Shown here: in pieces, positions 34,913 to 45,378 of the stretch
Numbering within the stretch: the first letter of the stretch is position 1
Layout: each line of letters starts with the position of its first letter
From: Paraferrimonas haliotis
GTDB lineage: Bacteria; Pseudomonadota; Gammaproteobacteria; Enterobacterales; Shewanellaceae
Reading direction: 5' to 3'
Length of the DNA stretch: 64,000 nucleotides
NCBI RefSeq assembly: GCF_002282895.1
Contig: NZ_NRRB01000002.1
Location: 248,001-312,000, forward strand
The notes under the pieces: model-generated
What the model was told of the DNA's origin: nothing
The model's database searches: none
The model's input: the letters and a program-made list of their open reading frames with translations, nothing else
Position numbers and translations under genes: made by a program

Positions 34913-37678
34913 ATGATGCGCTTTCTTCTCCTAACTCTTACACTTGCAAGCCTAACCTTTGGTGGTTCCGCTTGGGCCAGCCCAATACCTTTATCAAAAG
35001 CGGATCCTGGCTTGTTGAACAAGGAGCGCATCGAATATTGGCTGCGAAAAAATGGTGAGCTCAGTAGTGACAGTCAACCCAGTGAAGTCAGTGCTGCCGT
35101 CGATAAGTTTGCTGCCAAAGCGCAGTTTGCAAACCCTCACAAAGAGATGTTGGCGGCGCTAGCACAACCGCACAACCGCAACCTCTCCAGTGCTAACCGA
35201 GCACCGGCTCAAGCAACACTGATGAATGCCGATAGCGTCACCAACAAAAACGTGTTGGCTATTATGATCGACTTCCCCGATTTACCCCACGATGCCAACC
35301 GCCTATCGGCTCAAGATAGCGACATGTTTTATGCCAGCTACCCCGTCGTTCACTACCAGAACCTGCTGTTTAACCCCAACGGTTTTAGAGGTCCTAACGG
35401 TCAAACCCTCGAAAGTGTTCATCAGTATTATCAGCAAGAGTCGGGCAATCGCATGAACTTTAACGGCACCGCTTTTGGCTGGTTTACCGCGCAGAATAAT
35501 GCTCAGTATTACGGTGAGAACGATCCCGACAATAATGACGATGACAAAGCGGCTGGAGAATTGGCCATCGAAGCCGTAACCAAGCTTTATGAAAGCGGCC
35601 AGTCTGATCTCAGCGAATTTGATAGAGACGGCGATAAGATCATTGACCACTTAATGATTTTCCATTCCAGCATCGGCGAAGAAACCGGCGGTGGCGTGTT
35701 GGGCAGCAACGCCATTTGGTCACACCGATTCGCGGTGCTCGATGGCAATAACCGACCGGTGGCCATTGGCGACTCGGGCTACTCCATTTTGTATTACACG
35801 ATCCAGCCAATCGATGCCGGAATCGGTGTGTGTGCCCACGAATTTGGCCACGACATGGGACTTCCGGATGAATACGACTTGGCAGGCTCGGCACAGGGCG
35901 AACCGGTTGGGTTTTGGTCACTCATGTCTGCTGGTTCCTACGTCGGCAACCCGTCACAAAGTAAACCCGCTAGCATGAGCCCCTATGCGCGTCGATTTTT
36001 ACAACAACAAATGGGAGGACGCTGGGTAACCGAACAAAGGGTTGATTTTGACCAGTTAGGCAGCCAAGCCACCGCGCTAGACATCAACCATGCCAATGAC
36101 AAGAGCGGTAATGTTGATTTGTTAACCATTGAGTTGCCAAAAGAGCCCATACCGTTTAGCGCACCATTTACTGGTGATTACCAATACTACTCCACCACAG
36201 GAGACCAAATAGACAATCGGTTAACCTTACCGCAGGTGGCCATACCGGCACTCGGCAATAGCCGCCTCACCTTCATGGCTTGGTGGAAAATTGAAGAAGA
36301 CTATGACGTTGTGCAATTGTTGGTAAACGGACGCCCAATAAGCACATCGGCATCTCGCACCAACAACCCTTACTATGCACAACTTGGCCCGTACTTTTCA
36401 GGCAACTCAGCACAAATTGCGGGGGCTCAAGGCGACCTTGGCTGGGTAGAAGTATCGGCGGATTTAAACGAGTATGCCGGGCAAACGGTACAACTGCAGT
36501 GGCGCTATCAAACCGACAGCTTTGTTTATGAAGACGGCATGGTCATCGATGACATTCGCATCACTAATAATGGCACCATCGTCTTTGAAGATGGCGCTGA
36601 AATCGTAACTCAAACCGCGCTTTCTGGCTTTTATCGCAGTAACAGTGACAAACCCGGCGAAGCGCATCGTTACTTAGTGGAACTGAGAAGCCATTTAGGA
36701 AACGACGAGCAATTAGGAGGGCGTAATTACTCTCCCGGCTTGCTTATTTGGTATCGAAACGAAGCCTATTCCAACAATAACGTTGACGAGCACCCTGGTT
36801 TTGGTTTTCTGGGTGTGGTGGATGCGGATCAAACCCCAATTCGTCGAAACGGCCGTAATTTAGGCTCGTCGGTTCAAATACAAGACGCTGCATTTAGTTT
36901 GTATCCGCAACTGCCCTATGTGCTCGATACCAACCTAGCCGCCATCCCTCGTTTTGATGACAGCTTAGATTACAGTTTCCCTAGTCAGCCGCAATCCGGC
37001 TTGCAGCTGCCCAAGCTTGGACTGCAAATTGAGTTGACCTCGCAGGTGAACACCAGCGAGCGCGCCAGTGTCAATATTACCCGCTCAGCGACGTCGACGG
37101 GCGATCAACTAGCGGGACAACTATCCGCTGTGCTTGATGGCATGATGCTAACTGCCAGTGTCGATGTTAATGGCGGGCAAGCGCCGTATCAGGTGATTTG
37201 GGACTTTGGCGACGGCAACAGTGGCAGCGGCTTACAAGTCAGCCATACCTACGCCGCAGCAGCCAATTATCAAGTGACCGCCACCATTACCGATGCAGAC
37301 GGCAATCAGCTACAACTGACCCGACAGGTTCAGCCAATAATGCCGCTGGCGGTATCTATTGAAACTTCGGTTAACGAGCGCACTTTAAGCTTTTCAGCGC
37401 AAGTGAGTGGTGGCGATGGCCAATACAGTTATGTGTGGGATTTTGGCGATGGCTTTAATGCCGTTCAAGCCAGTGGCCAGCACTCTTATCAAAGCGACGG
37501 CAGCTTCACGGTAACGCTGACGGTAACCGATGGGCTCGGCAACAGCCAACAGGCGCAAACCGAGGTCACCGTTTCGAGCAGTACAACTGAGCCCAGCCAA
37601 AACCTTGGCAATGATGACGGCGGAGCTTTTTATTGGCTGCTGATGTTACTGGCGCTTGTTAGACTTAATCGAAAATAG
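34913..37678 (+). CDS. Secreted M6 metalloprotease with PKD repeats and GlyGly-CTERM-like tail
   Basis: A 921-residue exported protease. A signal peptide ends near GSAWA-SP (about 22). The M6 (immune inhibitor A-like) catalytic motif HEFGHDMGLPDEYD (HExxHxxGxxD) is intact at about 305-318. The region about 400-640 is beta-rich with LQWRYQTDSFVYEDGM. Two PKD domains follow (about 735-805 and 815-890), each with WDFGDG. The C-terminus DDGG, a hydrophobic helix and RLNRK fits the GlyGly-CTERM signal cleaved by rhombosortase in type II-secreting marine bacteria. It probably digests extracellular protein. A GAGG ribosome site favours the first of two adjacent ATGs. Confidence 0.93.
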   Translation: MMRFLLLTLTLASLTFGGSAWASPIPLSKADPGLLNKERIEYWLRKNGELSSDSQPSEVSAAVDKFAAKAQFANPHKEMLAALAQPHNRNLSSANRAPAQATLMNADSVTNKNVLAIMIDFPDLPHDANRLSAQDSDMFYASYPVVHYQNLLFNPNGFRGPNGQTLESVHQYYQQESGNRMNFNGTAFGWFTAQNNAQYYGENDPDNNDDDKAAGELAIEAVTKLYESGQSDLSEFDRDGDKIIDHLMIFHSSIGEETGGGVLGSNAIWSHRFAVLDGNNRPVAIGDSGYSILYYTIQPIDAGIGVCAHEFGHDMGLPDEYDLAGSAQGEPVGFWSLMSAGSYVGNPSQSKPASMSPYARRFLQQQMGGRWVTEQRVDFDQLGSQATALDINHANDKSGNVDLLTIELPKEPIPFSAPFTGDYQYYSTTGDQIDNRLTLPQVAIPALGNSRLTFMAWWKIEEDYDVVQLLVNGRPISTSASRTNNPYYAQLGPYFSGNSAQIAGAQGDLGWVEVSADLNEYAGQTVQLQWRYQTDSFVYEDGMVIDDIRITNNGTIVFEDGAEIVTQTALSGFYRSNSDKPGEAHRYLVELRSHLGNDEQLGGRNYSPGLLIWYRNEAYSNNNVDEHPGFGFLGVVDADQTPIRRNGRNLGSSVQIQDAAFSLYPQLPYVLDTNLAAIPRFDDSLDYSFPSQPQSGLQLPKLGLQIELTSQVNTSERASVNITRSATSTGDQLAGQLSAVLDGMMLTASVDVNGGQAPYQVIWDFGDGNSGSGLQVSHTYAAAANYQVTATITDADGNQLQLTRQVQPIMPLAVSIETSVNERTLSFSAQVSGGDGQYSYVWDFGDGFNAVQASGQHSYQSDGSFTVTLTVTDGLGNSQQAQTEVTVSSSTTEPSQNLGNDDGGAFYWLLMLLALVRLNRK

Positions 37679-37682
37679 CTCA

Positions 37683-37716
37683 ACAAAAAAAGGGAGCCTA
37701 GCTCCCTTTTTGCTGA
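37683..37716. terminator. Bidirectional terminator between M6 protease and arnF
   Basis: AGGGAGC and GCTCCCT form a stem flanked by an A-run (about 37685-37691) on the left and a T-run on the right. It overlaps the last codons of arnF and can serve both convergent units. Confidence 0.8.
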
Positions 37717-38105
37717 CTGTTGGTCAAGTAAACCCCAACAACAATGAGCCCAATACCGAGCATAGGCAGCCAATCGAAATGGTTATCGAACACCTCCATC
37801 CAGCAACTGATGACAAATACGCTCACATAACTCAGTGCTAATAACGGATAGGCGCGCGACAGGCTCATATTGGCCAATACACCCAGCCAGGCAGCCATGG
37901 AACCAACATAGGCACTCAGGCCCAAAACCACCCAAAGCATCGCGTTTAAATGATCACGATAGTGGCCTAATTGGGCCAGCCATTGCCAGTCCATCGGCAA
38001 TTGGCTCATGCCATATTTCATGCTCAACTGGGCCAAGGTAACTAATGCAATACTCATGGCTGCATACAGGTAACCACGAATCATGGAAGCTGTGGCGAGG
38101 CTCAT
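37698..38105 (-). CDS. arnF: ArnF, subunit of undecaprenyl-phosphate-L-Ara4N flippase
   Basis: A 135-residue four-helix protein of the small multidrug resistance/EamA superfamily. With ArnE it is thought to move the undecaprenyl-linked aminosugar across the inner membrane. It overlaps arnE by 4 bp and is the last gene of the arn operon, which supports the name more than sequence detail does. Confidence 0.88.
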   Translation of the reverse strand: MSLATASMIRGYLYAAMSIALVTLAQLSMKYGMSQLPMDWQWLAQLGHYRDHLNAMLWVVLGLSAYVGSMAAWLGVLANMSLSRAYPLLALSYVSVFVISCWMEVFDNHFDWLPMLGIGLIVVGVYLTNSQQKGS

Positions 38106-38452
38106 AAACTTAACCCCATGCAGGCAACGCCGGCTGTAATCAATAGAGCGCCTAGCCAGCGTCTCGACGTCACATCTTCTTTAAAAAAACACTTAGCGAT
38201 AACCAGCATAACGATAAAATTAAGGGCTAAAAATGGATAGGCTATGCCCACCGGCCAGCTTTGCAGCACCAACAACCAAAACACAGCGCCCAGGCCTAAC
38301 AAAGCAATGGCGGCCACCAGCCACGGCTGTAACAATTTTTGCCCCCAACGGGCGTCCGGCGCTAACTGTTGAATACGCTGTACCGCTAACTTTTGAGCCA
38401 CTTGGCCCAAACAGGTACAGGCAATGGACAACACCAGCCACAGGCTTACCAT
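38102..38452 (-). CDS. arnE: ArnE, subunit of undecaprenyl-phosphate-L-Ara4N flippase
   Basis: A 116-residue four-helix SMR-like protein, close to the length of E. coli ArnE (111). Conserved features include the N-terminal helix with SIACTCLGQVAQKLAV and the PVGIAYPFLALNF loop. It is joined to arnT by a one-base TGATG overlap and to arnF by 4 bp, so the pair is translated together, fitting a heterodimer. Confidence 0.88.
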   Translation of the reverse strand: MVSLWLVLSIACTCLGQVAQKLAVQRIQQLAPDARWGQKLLQPWLVAAIALLGLGAVFWLLVLQSWPVGIAYPFLALNFIVMLVIAKCFFKEDVTSRRWLGALLITAGVACMGLSL

Positions 38453-40113
38453 CAGCCGTTCACCTTACGGTATAAGTAAAAAATGTAGCGTCCTTGAACG
38501 CGCATTTCATCCGGTGCTGGCAGCTCATCCAACTCTGGCATTTGCTTGCGGCGCATGAAGACTGCCACATCGGCACTCTGACGTCGCTCGGCTATGGTTG
38601 CCGCAATATCATCGTGGCCAATCAGTCGGTGTTGCGAGTCTAACTGCTTTAAGCCGTACTTCACTTCACCGGTTTTACCCCAGAGGGTAATATCGCCTTT
38701 ATTAAGATGCCAAGCCAGCGAACCTGCTAACCCAACCTCTTGCGAAATGATTGAGGTATCGTCGTTTAGGTAGGGCTTCACCGCCTCTATAAAATGTCCC
38801 GGTGCTTTGCGATCAAATACCGATTGTGGTCCAAGAAACGGCACCAATAGCATGAACATCACCGGCATCAGGCCTAATTTCGTTAGAGGCTTAGATTCGG
38901 GCTGCCTAGCCAGGCTAAAGCCCAACACCGCCCAGCTACCAAAAACCAACACGCCCAGCACCATTTTAGGGATCTCAGATAAGCCGTATAAAGGCTCTTT
39001 GCCCAGCAGCCCAACCATGGCTAACAGCAACGCCAGTAGTAGAAGACCCGCAAACGTCATGTTCAACCATCCAGCCCAGCGCAGCGCTTTACCCCCCATA
39101 TCGATGTAGCGTTTAAGCCCCATGGCCAGCAATACCGATAATGGTGCAAAGCAAGGTAAGATGTAGGTAGGCAGTTTGCCCTTAGCATAAGAGAACAACA
39201 AAAACGGCATCAGCGCCCACAGCAATAAATACCAACAAAAACCCTTATGCTGTTGCCAAGGTTTGCCTTTAATGGCGGCAACCACGGCTCCTGTCCACGG
39301 CAGAGCGCCCAATAACAGCCAGGGGATATAAAACCAAAACGGTTCTTTATGCTGAGCGTTATCTGCGGCAAAGCGTCGAATGTGCTCTTCCCAGAAGAAG
39401 TAATTCCAATAATCCGGTTGTTGAATGTGGATCGCAATTGCCCAAGGCAAACTGACAACCGCAGCCGACAACACCGCCACGCCACCGTATTTAATCAGCT
39501 CTAATAATCGACCTTGAATGGCCATAAATGGAAACAGCGCCACCACTGGCAAGGCCAAAGCAACAAAGCCTTTCGTCATAAAGGCGGCTGCACAAAAGAC
39601 CCCAAATAGGGCATAGCGCAGCAAACGTTGCCGAGCCGAGTCCGCGTCCAGCAGCCAATAAAAACACACAAAGGCGGCGGTCACCCAAAAGCTCAACATG
39701 GAGTCTAAGGTCGAATAAGTGCCAATCATAAACACGATGAAGCTGGACAAATAGATACCGCTGGCCATTAAGGCAGTGCGACGACATTGCAGGGTTCTTA
39801 AGGTGAGCCAAAACAGCAACACCGCTGAGCCTGCCGCCGCCATGGCCGACATAAAGCGCACTGCAAAGGCGTTATCGCCAAAAATCAGCAAGCTAATGCT
39901 GTTCATCCAATAGCCCATAATGGGCTTTTCGAAGTAGCGCAGCTCCAAAAACTGCGGAGCAATCCAATTGCCACTGGCCACCATCTCTCGACTGATTTCA
40001 CCGTAACGGGTTTCGTCGGGCTCCCACAAAGGCCGCTGGCCTAACGGCAGCAGGTATAAGAGTATAAAGGCGAGCGCGAGCACCCAGCCAAATCGTTTCA
40101 TAAGCATTTGCAT
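38452..40113 (-). CDS. arnT: ArnT, lipid A 4-amino-4-deoxy-L-arabinosyltransferase
   Basis: A 553-residue polytopic glycosyltransferase of the PMT fold (E. coli ArnT 550). The first periplasmic loop carries RPLWEPDETRYGEISREM, whose acidic residues are catalytic in this family. About twelve helices follow, then a soluble C-terminal periplasmic domain. It transfers L-Ara4N from undecaprenyl phosphate to lipid A, lowering surface charge and polymyxin binding. An AAGGA ribosome site formed by the end of arnD supports the ATG used. Confidence 0.95.
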   Translation of the reverse strand: MQMLMKRFGWVLALAFILLYLLPLGQRPLWEPDETRYGEISREMVASGNWIAPQFLELRYFEKPIMGYWMNSISLLIFGDNAFAVRFMSAMAAAGSAVLLFWLTLRTLQCRRTALMASGIYLSSFIVFMIGTYSTLDSMLSFWVTAAFVCFYWLLDADSARQRLLRYALFGVFCAAAFMTKGFVALALPVVALFPFMAIQGRLLELIKYGGVAVLSAAVVSLPWAIAIHIQQPDYWNYFFWEEHIRRFAADNAQHKEPFWFYIPWLLLGALPWTGAVVAAIKGKPWQQHKGFCWYLLLWALMPFLLFSYAKGKLPTYILPCFAPLSVLLAMGLKRYIDMGGKALRWAGWLNMTFAGLLLLALLLAMVGLLGKEPLYGLSEIPKMVLGVLVFGSWAVLGFSLARQPESKPLTKLGLMPVMFMLLVPFLGPQSVFDRKAPGHFIEAVKPYLNDDTSIISQEVGLAGSLAWHLNKGDITLWGKTGEVKYGLKQLDSQHRLIGHDDIAATIAERRQSADVAVFMRRKQMPELDELPAPDEMRVQGRYIFYLYRKVNG

Positions 40114-40116
40114 GAG

Positions 40117-41043
40117 TTATCCTTTACGCTCAGCAACCACAGACTGTTGCCAACCAACCCAACCTTCACGGCCTGCTAGTGGCGCTTTTACCACCGAGTC
40201 TTGCTGTAACACAGGCTCTAGCTCCAGCAATCGACCCAGTGGCACAAAGTGAATGTTTCGTTTTTTAGCGTCTTGCAGCAGTTGCTCAAACAAGTCCGCC
40301 TTAATGCCGCCTTCTACTTCGGCATGTATGGTGTAGCAATTAAATTGCCCAGGGGTTATTTGATTGAGAATGAAGTCATTAAACTCGCTTTCGGCAACGG
40401 TTTGCCCAACCACTTCATCATAGGTTGGCAAATTAACCGGAACTTGCGGAGTGCCCGGTTCGCCATCGTTAACCAAGGGATAAAACAGGGCGTTGCCTCG
40501 ACAGTCAGAGTTGTATTTGAAATCAAATTCCTGCTTGATATCGACGGTTCGTTCATCGCAACGCCAGCCCGCCACAGCCGAGCAATCTGGACGACGGCCA
40601 ATGATGTCGGTTAGCGCGTCAACGCCCAATTGGATTTGCCGACGCAACTGCTGTTCATCCCACTTATCAATGTGGGCTTGCCAAGCGTGGTGATCCCAAG
40701 CGTGCAGCCCAATTTCGTGCTGGCCTTGAGGTTGTGGTTGCGCCGCTTGCCTAATGATATGAGGCAGGCGCGCTCCGATGTTAGGGCCGGGCCAAAAGGT
40801 GCCGCATAAGAGAATGTCTAAACCGTATAAGCCTACGGCGTTGGAGCGCAGCATTTTCCAAAGGAATTTAGGCTTTAACAATCGCCAAACGTGGCGCCCC
40901 ATATTGTCCGGGCCAACGGAAAAGAAAAAGCTCGCTTCCACATTATGTTTAGCGAGCGTTTGTAGAAGCTTAGGCACTCCTTCGCGAGTGCCCTTAAAGG
41001 TATCTACATCGATGCGCAAGCCCACATAGGTAGGTTGACTCAT
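40117..41043 (-). CDS. arnD: ArnD, undecaprenyl-phosphate-L-Ara4FN deformylase
   Basis: A 308-residue polysaccharide-deacetylase-fold enzyme. It opens VGLRIDVDTFKGTREGVP as in E. coli ArnD; the metal site includes the first Asp-Val-Asp and the HAWDHHAW histidines. It removes the formyl group from the lipid-linked sugar before flipping. It starts 13 bp after arnA. Confidence 0.95.
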   Translation of the reverse strand: MSQPTYVGLRIDVDTFKGTREGVPKLLQTLAKHNVEASFFFSVGPDNMGRHVWRLLKPKFLWKMLRSNAVGLYGLDILLCGTFWPGPNIGARLPHIIRQAAQPQPQGQHEIGLHAWDHHAWQAHIDKWDEQQLRRQIQLGVDALTDIIGRRPDCSAVAGWRCDERTVDIKQEFDFKYNSDCRGNALFYPLVNDGEPGTPQVPVNLPTYDEVVGQTVAESEFNDFILNQITPGQFNCYTIHAEVEGGIKADLFEQLLQDAKKRNIHFVPLGRLLELEPVLQQDSVVKAPLAGREGWVGWQQSVVAERKG

Positions 41044-41056
41044 CTGAGCAGGCTCC

Positions 41057-43036
41057 TTACTTCTCGTTGACGGCGGAATCCAAGAAGAAATTTAACGTTT
41101 TCTCGATGGTGGTTTCCATGGTTTGGGTCGGCTCCCAATCGATCAAGCGCTTGGCATTGCTGATGCTTGGCTTACGGTGAGACACATCCTGATAGCCATC
41201 ACCGTAGAACGACTGACTTTCAACCACTTTAAAGCCAGCGAACGGTGGGAAATTATCGCGCAATGGGTGCGCTTCGAACTTGTCTAGCAGCACCTGTGCC
41301 ATTTCCTTAATGGACGCTTCATTATTTGGCGCACCGATATTAATGATCTGCCCATTACACAGATTATCTTTGTTGGCCACAATTCGGAATAAGGCCTCAA
41401 TACCATCTTCAATGTCGGTGAAACAGCGTTTTTGCTCGCCACCATCAACCAGTTTAATGGGGGTACCTTCCACCAGGTTTAAGATCAACTGGGTGATTGC
41501 TCTTGAACTGCCAATGCGGGCTGAATTCAAGCTGTCCAAGCGAGGGCCCATCCAGTTAAATGGACGGAACAAGGTAAACTCCAATCCTTCTTTCTTACCG
41601 TAGGCCCAAATAACGCGGTCCAGTAACTGTTTTGATACTGAGTAAATCCAACGCTGTTTGTTAATAGGCCCAACAATCAAGCGCGATTTATCTTCATCGA
41701 AACTTGGCTCATCGCACATGCCATACACTTCTGAGGTGGATGGGAAAATAATGCGTTTATTGTATTTAACGCAGTACCGTACAATGCGAAGGTTCTCTTC
41801 GAAGTCGAGCTCAAAGACTCTCAAAGGATTACGCGTGTATTCGATGGGCGTTGCAATGGCAACCAAAGGCAATATCACATCACACTTCTTAATGTGGTAT
41901 TCGATCCATTCGGTATGAATGGAAATATCCCCTTCAACGAAATGAAAATCTGGGTGCCCCATAAGGCGGCCAATGGCACTGGAGCCAATATCTAATCCGT
42001 ACACCTCATAATTGCCGTCTTTTAAAAGGCGCTCGGTTAGGTGGTTACCAATAAAGCCGTTCACCCCTAAAATAAGCACCTTGGTTTTGCGATCTTGATT
42101 AAGTTGCGACGACGCTTTAGGGCCAAAGCGCATCCCTTCAACCAAGTTCATTTCCCGAGCTAATTGCTCACCGTTAACGTACAAGCCGGATTCGGTTTGG
42201 CCTGCATCGATTTGAAGCACCCCTTCTTTACAAGCAACTTGCAACGGCATGGCGCTAACAATGGTACCGGGTTTGGCACTGGAGTTAGTTGCCACGACGG
42301 TGGACTTCCAAATCAAACATTTGCGATCACCGGTATGGGTGAATGCGCCCGGATACGGCTTGGTTACCGCCCGAACAAGATTGTGCAGCTCGGTGGCGCT
42401 CTTGCCCCAATGCAACTCGCCATCTTTAGCGCTACGGCCACCAAAATAGCTGGCTTTGGTGTCGTCTTGAGGCTGATAGCTCACCGATCCGGCCATAAGC
42501 TCTGGCAAGGTTTTGTGTAACAACTGTCCTGCCGCTTGGGTCAATTTAACGTGCAGATCTTTGGCGGTATCTTGTGGCTCAATGGTGACCTTTTGTTGGG
42601 CCGCAATGTCACCGGCATCCACCTTGGTGATCATTTTGTGCAAGGTCACACCGGTTTCAGTTTCACCGTTGATGATGGCCCAATTGGCTGGCACGCGACC
42701 ACGGTATTGAGGCAATAACGAGCCGTGAAGATTCAAAGCTTCAACTTGGGCGCAATCTAATACTTGTTGTGACAATACATCGCGATAATAAAACGAAAAC
42801 AAGAAGTCGGGGTTATATTGTTTGATGCGCTCAACCCAAATTGGATGATTAACATCTTCTGGCGCGAATACAGTAATGCCCTCTTGCGCTGCCAATTCCG
42901 CTACCGACTCGAAAAAATGATTTTCTGTAGGCGAGTCAACGTGAGTAAAAATGGCATCAATGGCTATCCCCGCTTCAATTACACGGCGAATGCCTTCACA
43001 GCCGATATCGTGATATGCAAAAACTACTGCGTTCAT
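41057..43036 (-). CDS. arnA: ArnA, bifunctional UDP-L-Ara4N formyltransferase / UDP-GlcA decarboxylase
   Basis: A 659-residue two-domain protein (E. coli ArnA 660). The N-terminal formyltransferase (about 1-300) has [19 protein letters not shown] with the catalytic Asn/His. The C-terminal decarboxylase (about 315-659) has the NAD loop [10 protein letters not shown], catalytic STSEVYGM and [10 protein letters not shown]. All key residues appear intact. It oxidises and decarboxylates UDP-glucuronate, and formylates the product of ArnB. Confidence 0.96.
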   Translation of the reverse strand: MNAVVFAYHDIGCEGIRRVIEAGIAIDAIFTHVDSPTENHFFESVAELAAQEGITVFAPEDVNHPIWVERIKQYNPDFLFSFYYRDVLSQQVLDCAQVEALNLHGSLLPQYRGRVPANWAIINGETETGVTLHKMITKVDAGDIAAQQKVTIEPQDTAKDLHVKLTQAAGQLLHKTLPELMAGSVSYQPQDDTKASYFGGRSAKDGELHWGKSATELHNLVRAVTKPYPGAFTHTGDRKCLIWKSTVVATNSSAKPGTIVSAMPLQVACKEGVLQIDAGQTESGLYVNGEQLAREMNLVEGMRFGPKASSQLNQDRKTKVLILGVNGFIGNHLTERLLKDGNYEVYGLDIGSSAIGRLMGHPDFHFVEGDISIHTEWIEYHIKKCDVILPLVAIATPIEYTRNPLRVFELDFEENLRIVRYCVKYNKRIIFPSTSEVYGMCDEPSFDEDKSRLIVGPINKQRWIYSVSKQLLDRVIWAYGKKEGLEFTLFRPFNWMGPRLDSLNSARIGSSRAITQLILNLVEGTPIKLVDGGEQKRCFTDIEDGIEALFRIVANKDNLCNGQIINIGAPNNEASIKEMAQVLLDKFEAHPLRDNFPPFAGFKVVESQSFYGDGYQDVSHRKPSISNAKRLIDWEPTQTMETTIEKTLNFFLDSAVNEK

Positions 43037-43072
43037 AATGTGTCCTAAAATATGGTAAAAATATTAACCGTC

Positions 43073-44044
43073 TTATTCTTTTGAATCGTCTTGTGGCGAG
43101 CGCACCACTTGCTGAATAAAGTATCGAGGCCGGGCTCTTACGTCGTTATAAATTCGACCTATGTATTCCCCAAGTAACCCCATGCCAACAAACTGAGCAC
43201 CAATAAACATAAACAGGAAGGCGAATAAGGTAAATACACCGTCTCCCGCCCATTCAGCGCCTAAGATGAGCCGCAACAACAGCAATAACATGCCAAACAC
43301 GAATCCCATTGCTGCAATGGCCCCCCCCGCTAACGACAACAAGCGCAAAGGTGCCGTGGTCATGCAGGTCACCAAATCGAACATAAGATTGATAAGGCGC
43401 ATGAAATTGTATTTGGAATCACCGTGCTCTCGCTCGTGATGACCCACTTGGATCTCCGTAGTCTTACGGGCAAAACTATTGGCTAGCACAGGAATAAAGG
43501 TGGAACGCTCGTGACATTGCAACATGGCGTCTATGATGTGGCGGCGATAGGCTCGTAGCATGCAGCCATAGTCGCTCATATCGACCCCGGTGGCCCGCTG
43601 CACCGATTTATTGATAAGCCGGCTTGAGTACCGACGAAACAGGGTATCTTGGCGATTCATTCGTTTGGTGCCCACCACATCATAGCCTTCATCGGCGGCC
43701 GCCACTAATCTGGGTATCTCTTCCGGCGGATTTTGCAAATCGGCATCTAAGGTAATGATCAAATCGCCTTTGGCTTCTTCAAAGCCCGCCATAATAGCGC
43801 TGTGTTGACCATAATTGCGATTAAGCAACAAGGCCACAAATGGGCTGCCGGGTTTATTGGCTGCATCCACCAGCATTTGCGCCGATTGATCACGGCTGCC
43901 ATCATCCACCATGATGATTTCATAGCGACAGTCCAATTGCTGACAAGCGCTTTCGGTGCGCTCGAGCAACTCGGCTAAACAGGCTTGTTCGTTGTAAACA
44001 GGAATAACAACTGAAACGAACGATATTTTGGTATGCAAAAACAC
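43073..44044 (-). CDS. arnC: ArnC, undecaprenyl-phosphate L-Ara4FN transferase
   Basis: The frame is open up to an ATG at 44077, inside arnB, but a GTG at 44044 is preferred: it follows the arnB stop by one base, has CGGAG upstream, and gives 323 residues against 322 in E. coli. The protein is a family 2 glycosyltransferase ([17 protein letters not shown], catalytic [10 protein letters not shown] at about 105) with two C-terminal membrane helices. It loads formylated aminoarabinose onto undecaprenyl phosphate. Confidence 0.94.
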   Translation of the reverse strand: MFLHTKISFVSVVIPVYNEQACLAELLERTESACQQLDCRYEIIMVDDGSRDQSAQMLVDAANKPGSPFVALLLNRNYGQHSAIMAGFEEAKGDLIITLDADLQNPPEEIPRLVAAADEGYDVVGTKRMNRQDTLFRRYSSRLINKSVQRATGVDMSDYGCMLRAYRRHIIDAMLQCHERSTFIPVLANSFARKTTEIQVGHHEREHGDSKYNFMRLINLMFDLVTCMTTAPLRLLSLAGGAIAAMGFVFGMLLLLLRLILGAEWAGDGVFTLFAFLFMFIGAQFVGMGLLGEYIGRIYNDVRARPRYFIQQVVRSPQDDSKE

Positions 44045-44045
44045 T

Positions 44046-45209
44046 TCAAATCTCCGATTTAATTTGTTTAATGGCATCGATTACCCGATCGACATCGGCA
44101 AGCGTCATGTCTGGAAACAAAGGTAGTGAGCATATTCTCTGTGAATTCCAATCGCTATTTGGAAGTTGTTGAGATAAATCACCAAAGCGCTCTTTGTAGT
44201 ACTTCTGGGTATGCACCGCTCGAAAATGGATACCGGAGCCAATGTTTTTTTGTTTTAATCGCGCCATAAAGTCGCTGCGCGACATGCCAAATTCATCGGC
44301 ATCGACTCGAACAATCATTAAATGCCAGGCGTGCTTCATTGAGTAGCTACTGGGCACCGTTAACGGCACAATGCCGTCGATATGTGCCAGTTCACTCAAA
44401 TAGTGTTGAGCCAGCAGCGCCCGTTGCTTGTTGATGGCTTCTATTCGTTGCAATTGCACCAAGGCAATCGCGGCATTAATGTCGGCCAAGTTGTACTTAA
44501 ACCCCGGCGTTAACACTTCCGCTTGCGGAGCGCGCCCTTGGGTATCTCTATCAAACGCGTCCACCCCAAGTCCGTGAAACTTTAACTGGCGCACTTTGGT
44601 GGCGAGCTCTTCGTCATCGGTGACCAACATACCGCCTTCAGCGCAGGTAAGATTTTTGATGGCATGAAATGAAAAAATGGCCGTACCACTGGCACCGATG
44701 TGCTCACCCTCGAATTCGGTGCCAACACTGTGGGCGGCATCTTCAATTAAGGCGATATTATGTTGTTCCGCTAAGTGACGAATGGGCGTTAAATTCAATG
44801 CTGCTCCGGCATAATGAACCGGAACAATGGCTTTGGTTTTGTCGGTAATTTTGGAAGCAATGTCTTCGCAGCTGACCATGAGTGTGTCTTTATCAACGTC
44901 GACAAACACGGGGGTAGCCCCAAGTAAGCAAATCAGATTGACAGTGGACACCCAAGTCATAGAAGGGGTTATGACTTCGTCTCCCGGGCCCACACCCAGC
45001 GCCAAAAGGGTAACATGCATAGCCGCGGTAGCACTGCTAACAGCTACGCCGTGCTTGGCGCCTACCTTATCACTGAAAGCTTGTTCTAGTTCCGCATTTT
45101 TGGGGCCGGTCGTGATCCAGCCGGAGCCAAGAACCTCGGCAACTGCATTAACCTCAGCATCCGTCATGCTGGGTTTGGAAAAAGGAAGAAAACTCATCTC
45201 AACTGCCAA
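44046..45209 (-). CDS. arnB: ArnB, UDP-L-Ara4O aminotransferase
   Basis: A 387-residue DegT/DnrJ/EryC1-type PLP aminotransferase (E. coli ArnB 379-385). The N-terminus FLPFSKPSM is conserved, and the PLP lysine is in [15 protein letters not shown]. Glutamate is the amino donor. It is first in a complete arnBCADTEF operon of seven tightly packed genes in the enterobacterial order. No PmrA or PhoP box is recognisable upstream; an inverted repeat at 45251-45271 is the only candidate control site. Confidence 0.95.
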   Translation of the reverse strand: MAVEMSFLPFSKPSMTDAEVNAVAEVLGSGWITTGPKNAELEQAFSDKVGAKHGVAVSSATAAMHVTLLALGVGPGDEVITPSMTWVSTVNLICLLGATPVFVDVDKDTLMVSCEDIASKITDKTKAIVPVHYAGAALNLTPIRHLAEQHNIALIEDAAHSVGTEFEGEHIGASGTAIFSFHAIKNLTCAEGGMLVTDDEELATKVRQLKFHGLGVDAFDRDTQGRAPQAEVLTPGFKYNLADINAAIALVQLQRIEAINKQRALLAQHYLSELAHIDGIVPLTVPSSYSMKHAWHLMIVRVDADEFGMSRSDFMARLKQKNIGSGIHFRAVHTQKYYKERFGDLSQQLPNSDWNSQRICSLPLFPDMTLADVDRVIDAIKQIKSEI

Positions 45210-45250
45210 TTAACGACTCTGCTTTGCAGCAGCTTATTAGAATTGGCCCA

Positions 45251-45271
45251 GTGTATCTAAATTAGATCACA
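45251..45271 (-). promoter_or_regulatory. Inverted repeat upstream of arnB
   Basis: ATCTAA (45255-45260) and TTAGAT (45262-45267) flank one base, extended by TGT on the left and CACA on the right. It lies about 45 bp before the arnB start, in a gap bounded by the malic enzyme terminator. It could be an operator for an unidentified regulator, and the TGTGA/TCACA-like edges also weakly recall CRP. Confidence 0.4.
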
Positions 45272-45330
45272 AAACACAGCGTTATATGAGGCAAATCACC
45301 ATAAAGTTTGCGTTCAGTCAATTCAGACAC

Positions 45331-45358
45331 AAAAAAGGCGTCATACGACGCCTTTTAT
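45331..45358 (-). terminator. Malic enzyme terminator
   Basis: AAAGGCGTC and GACGCCTTT pair around a short loop. On the minus strand the stem is followed by TTTTTT. It insulates the arn operon from the malic enzyme gene. Confidence 0.85.
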
Positions 45359-45378
45359 AAAGATTGTTGATGAGTGGG

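Noticed and set aside
45210-45378. PmrA or PhoP box before arnB
   Set aside because: No pair of CTTAA or GTTTA repeats at 5-bp spacing is present; only an unrelated inverted repeat is seen.
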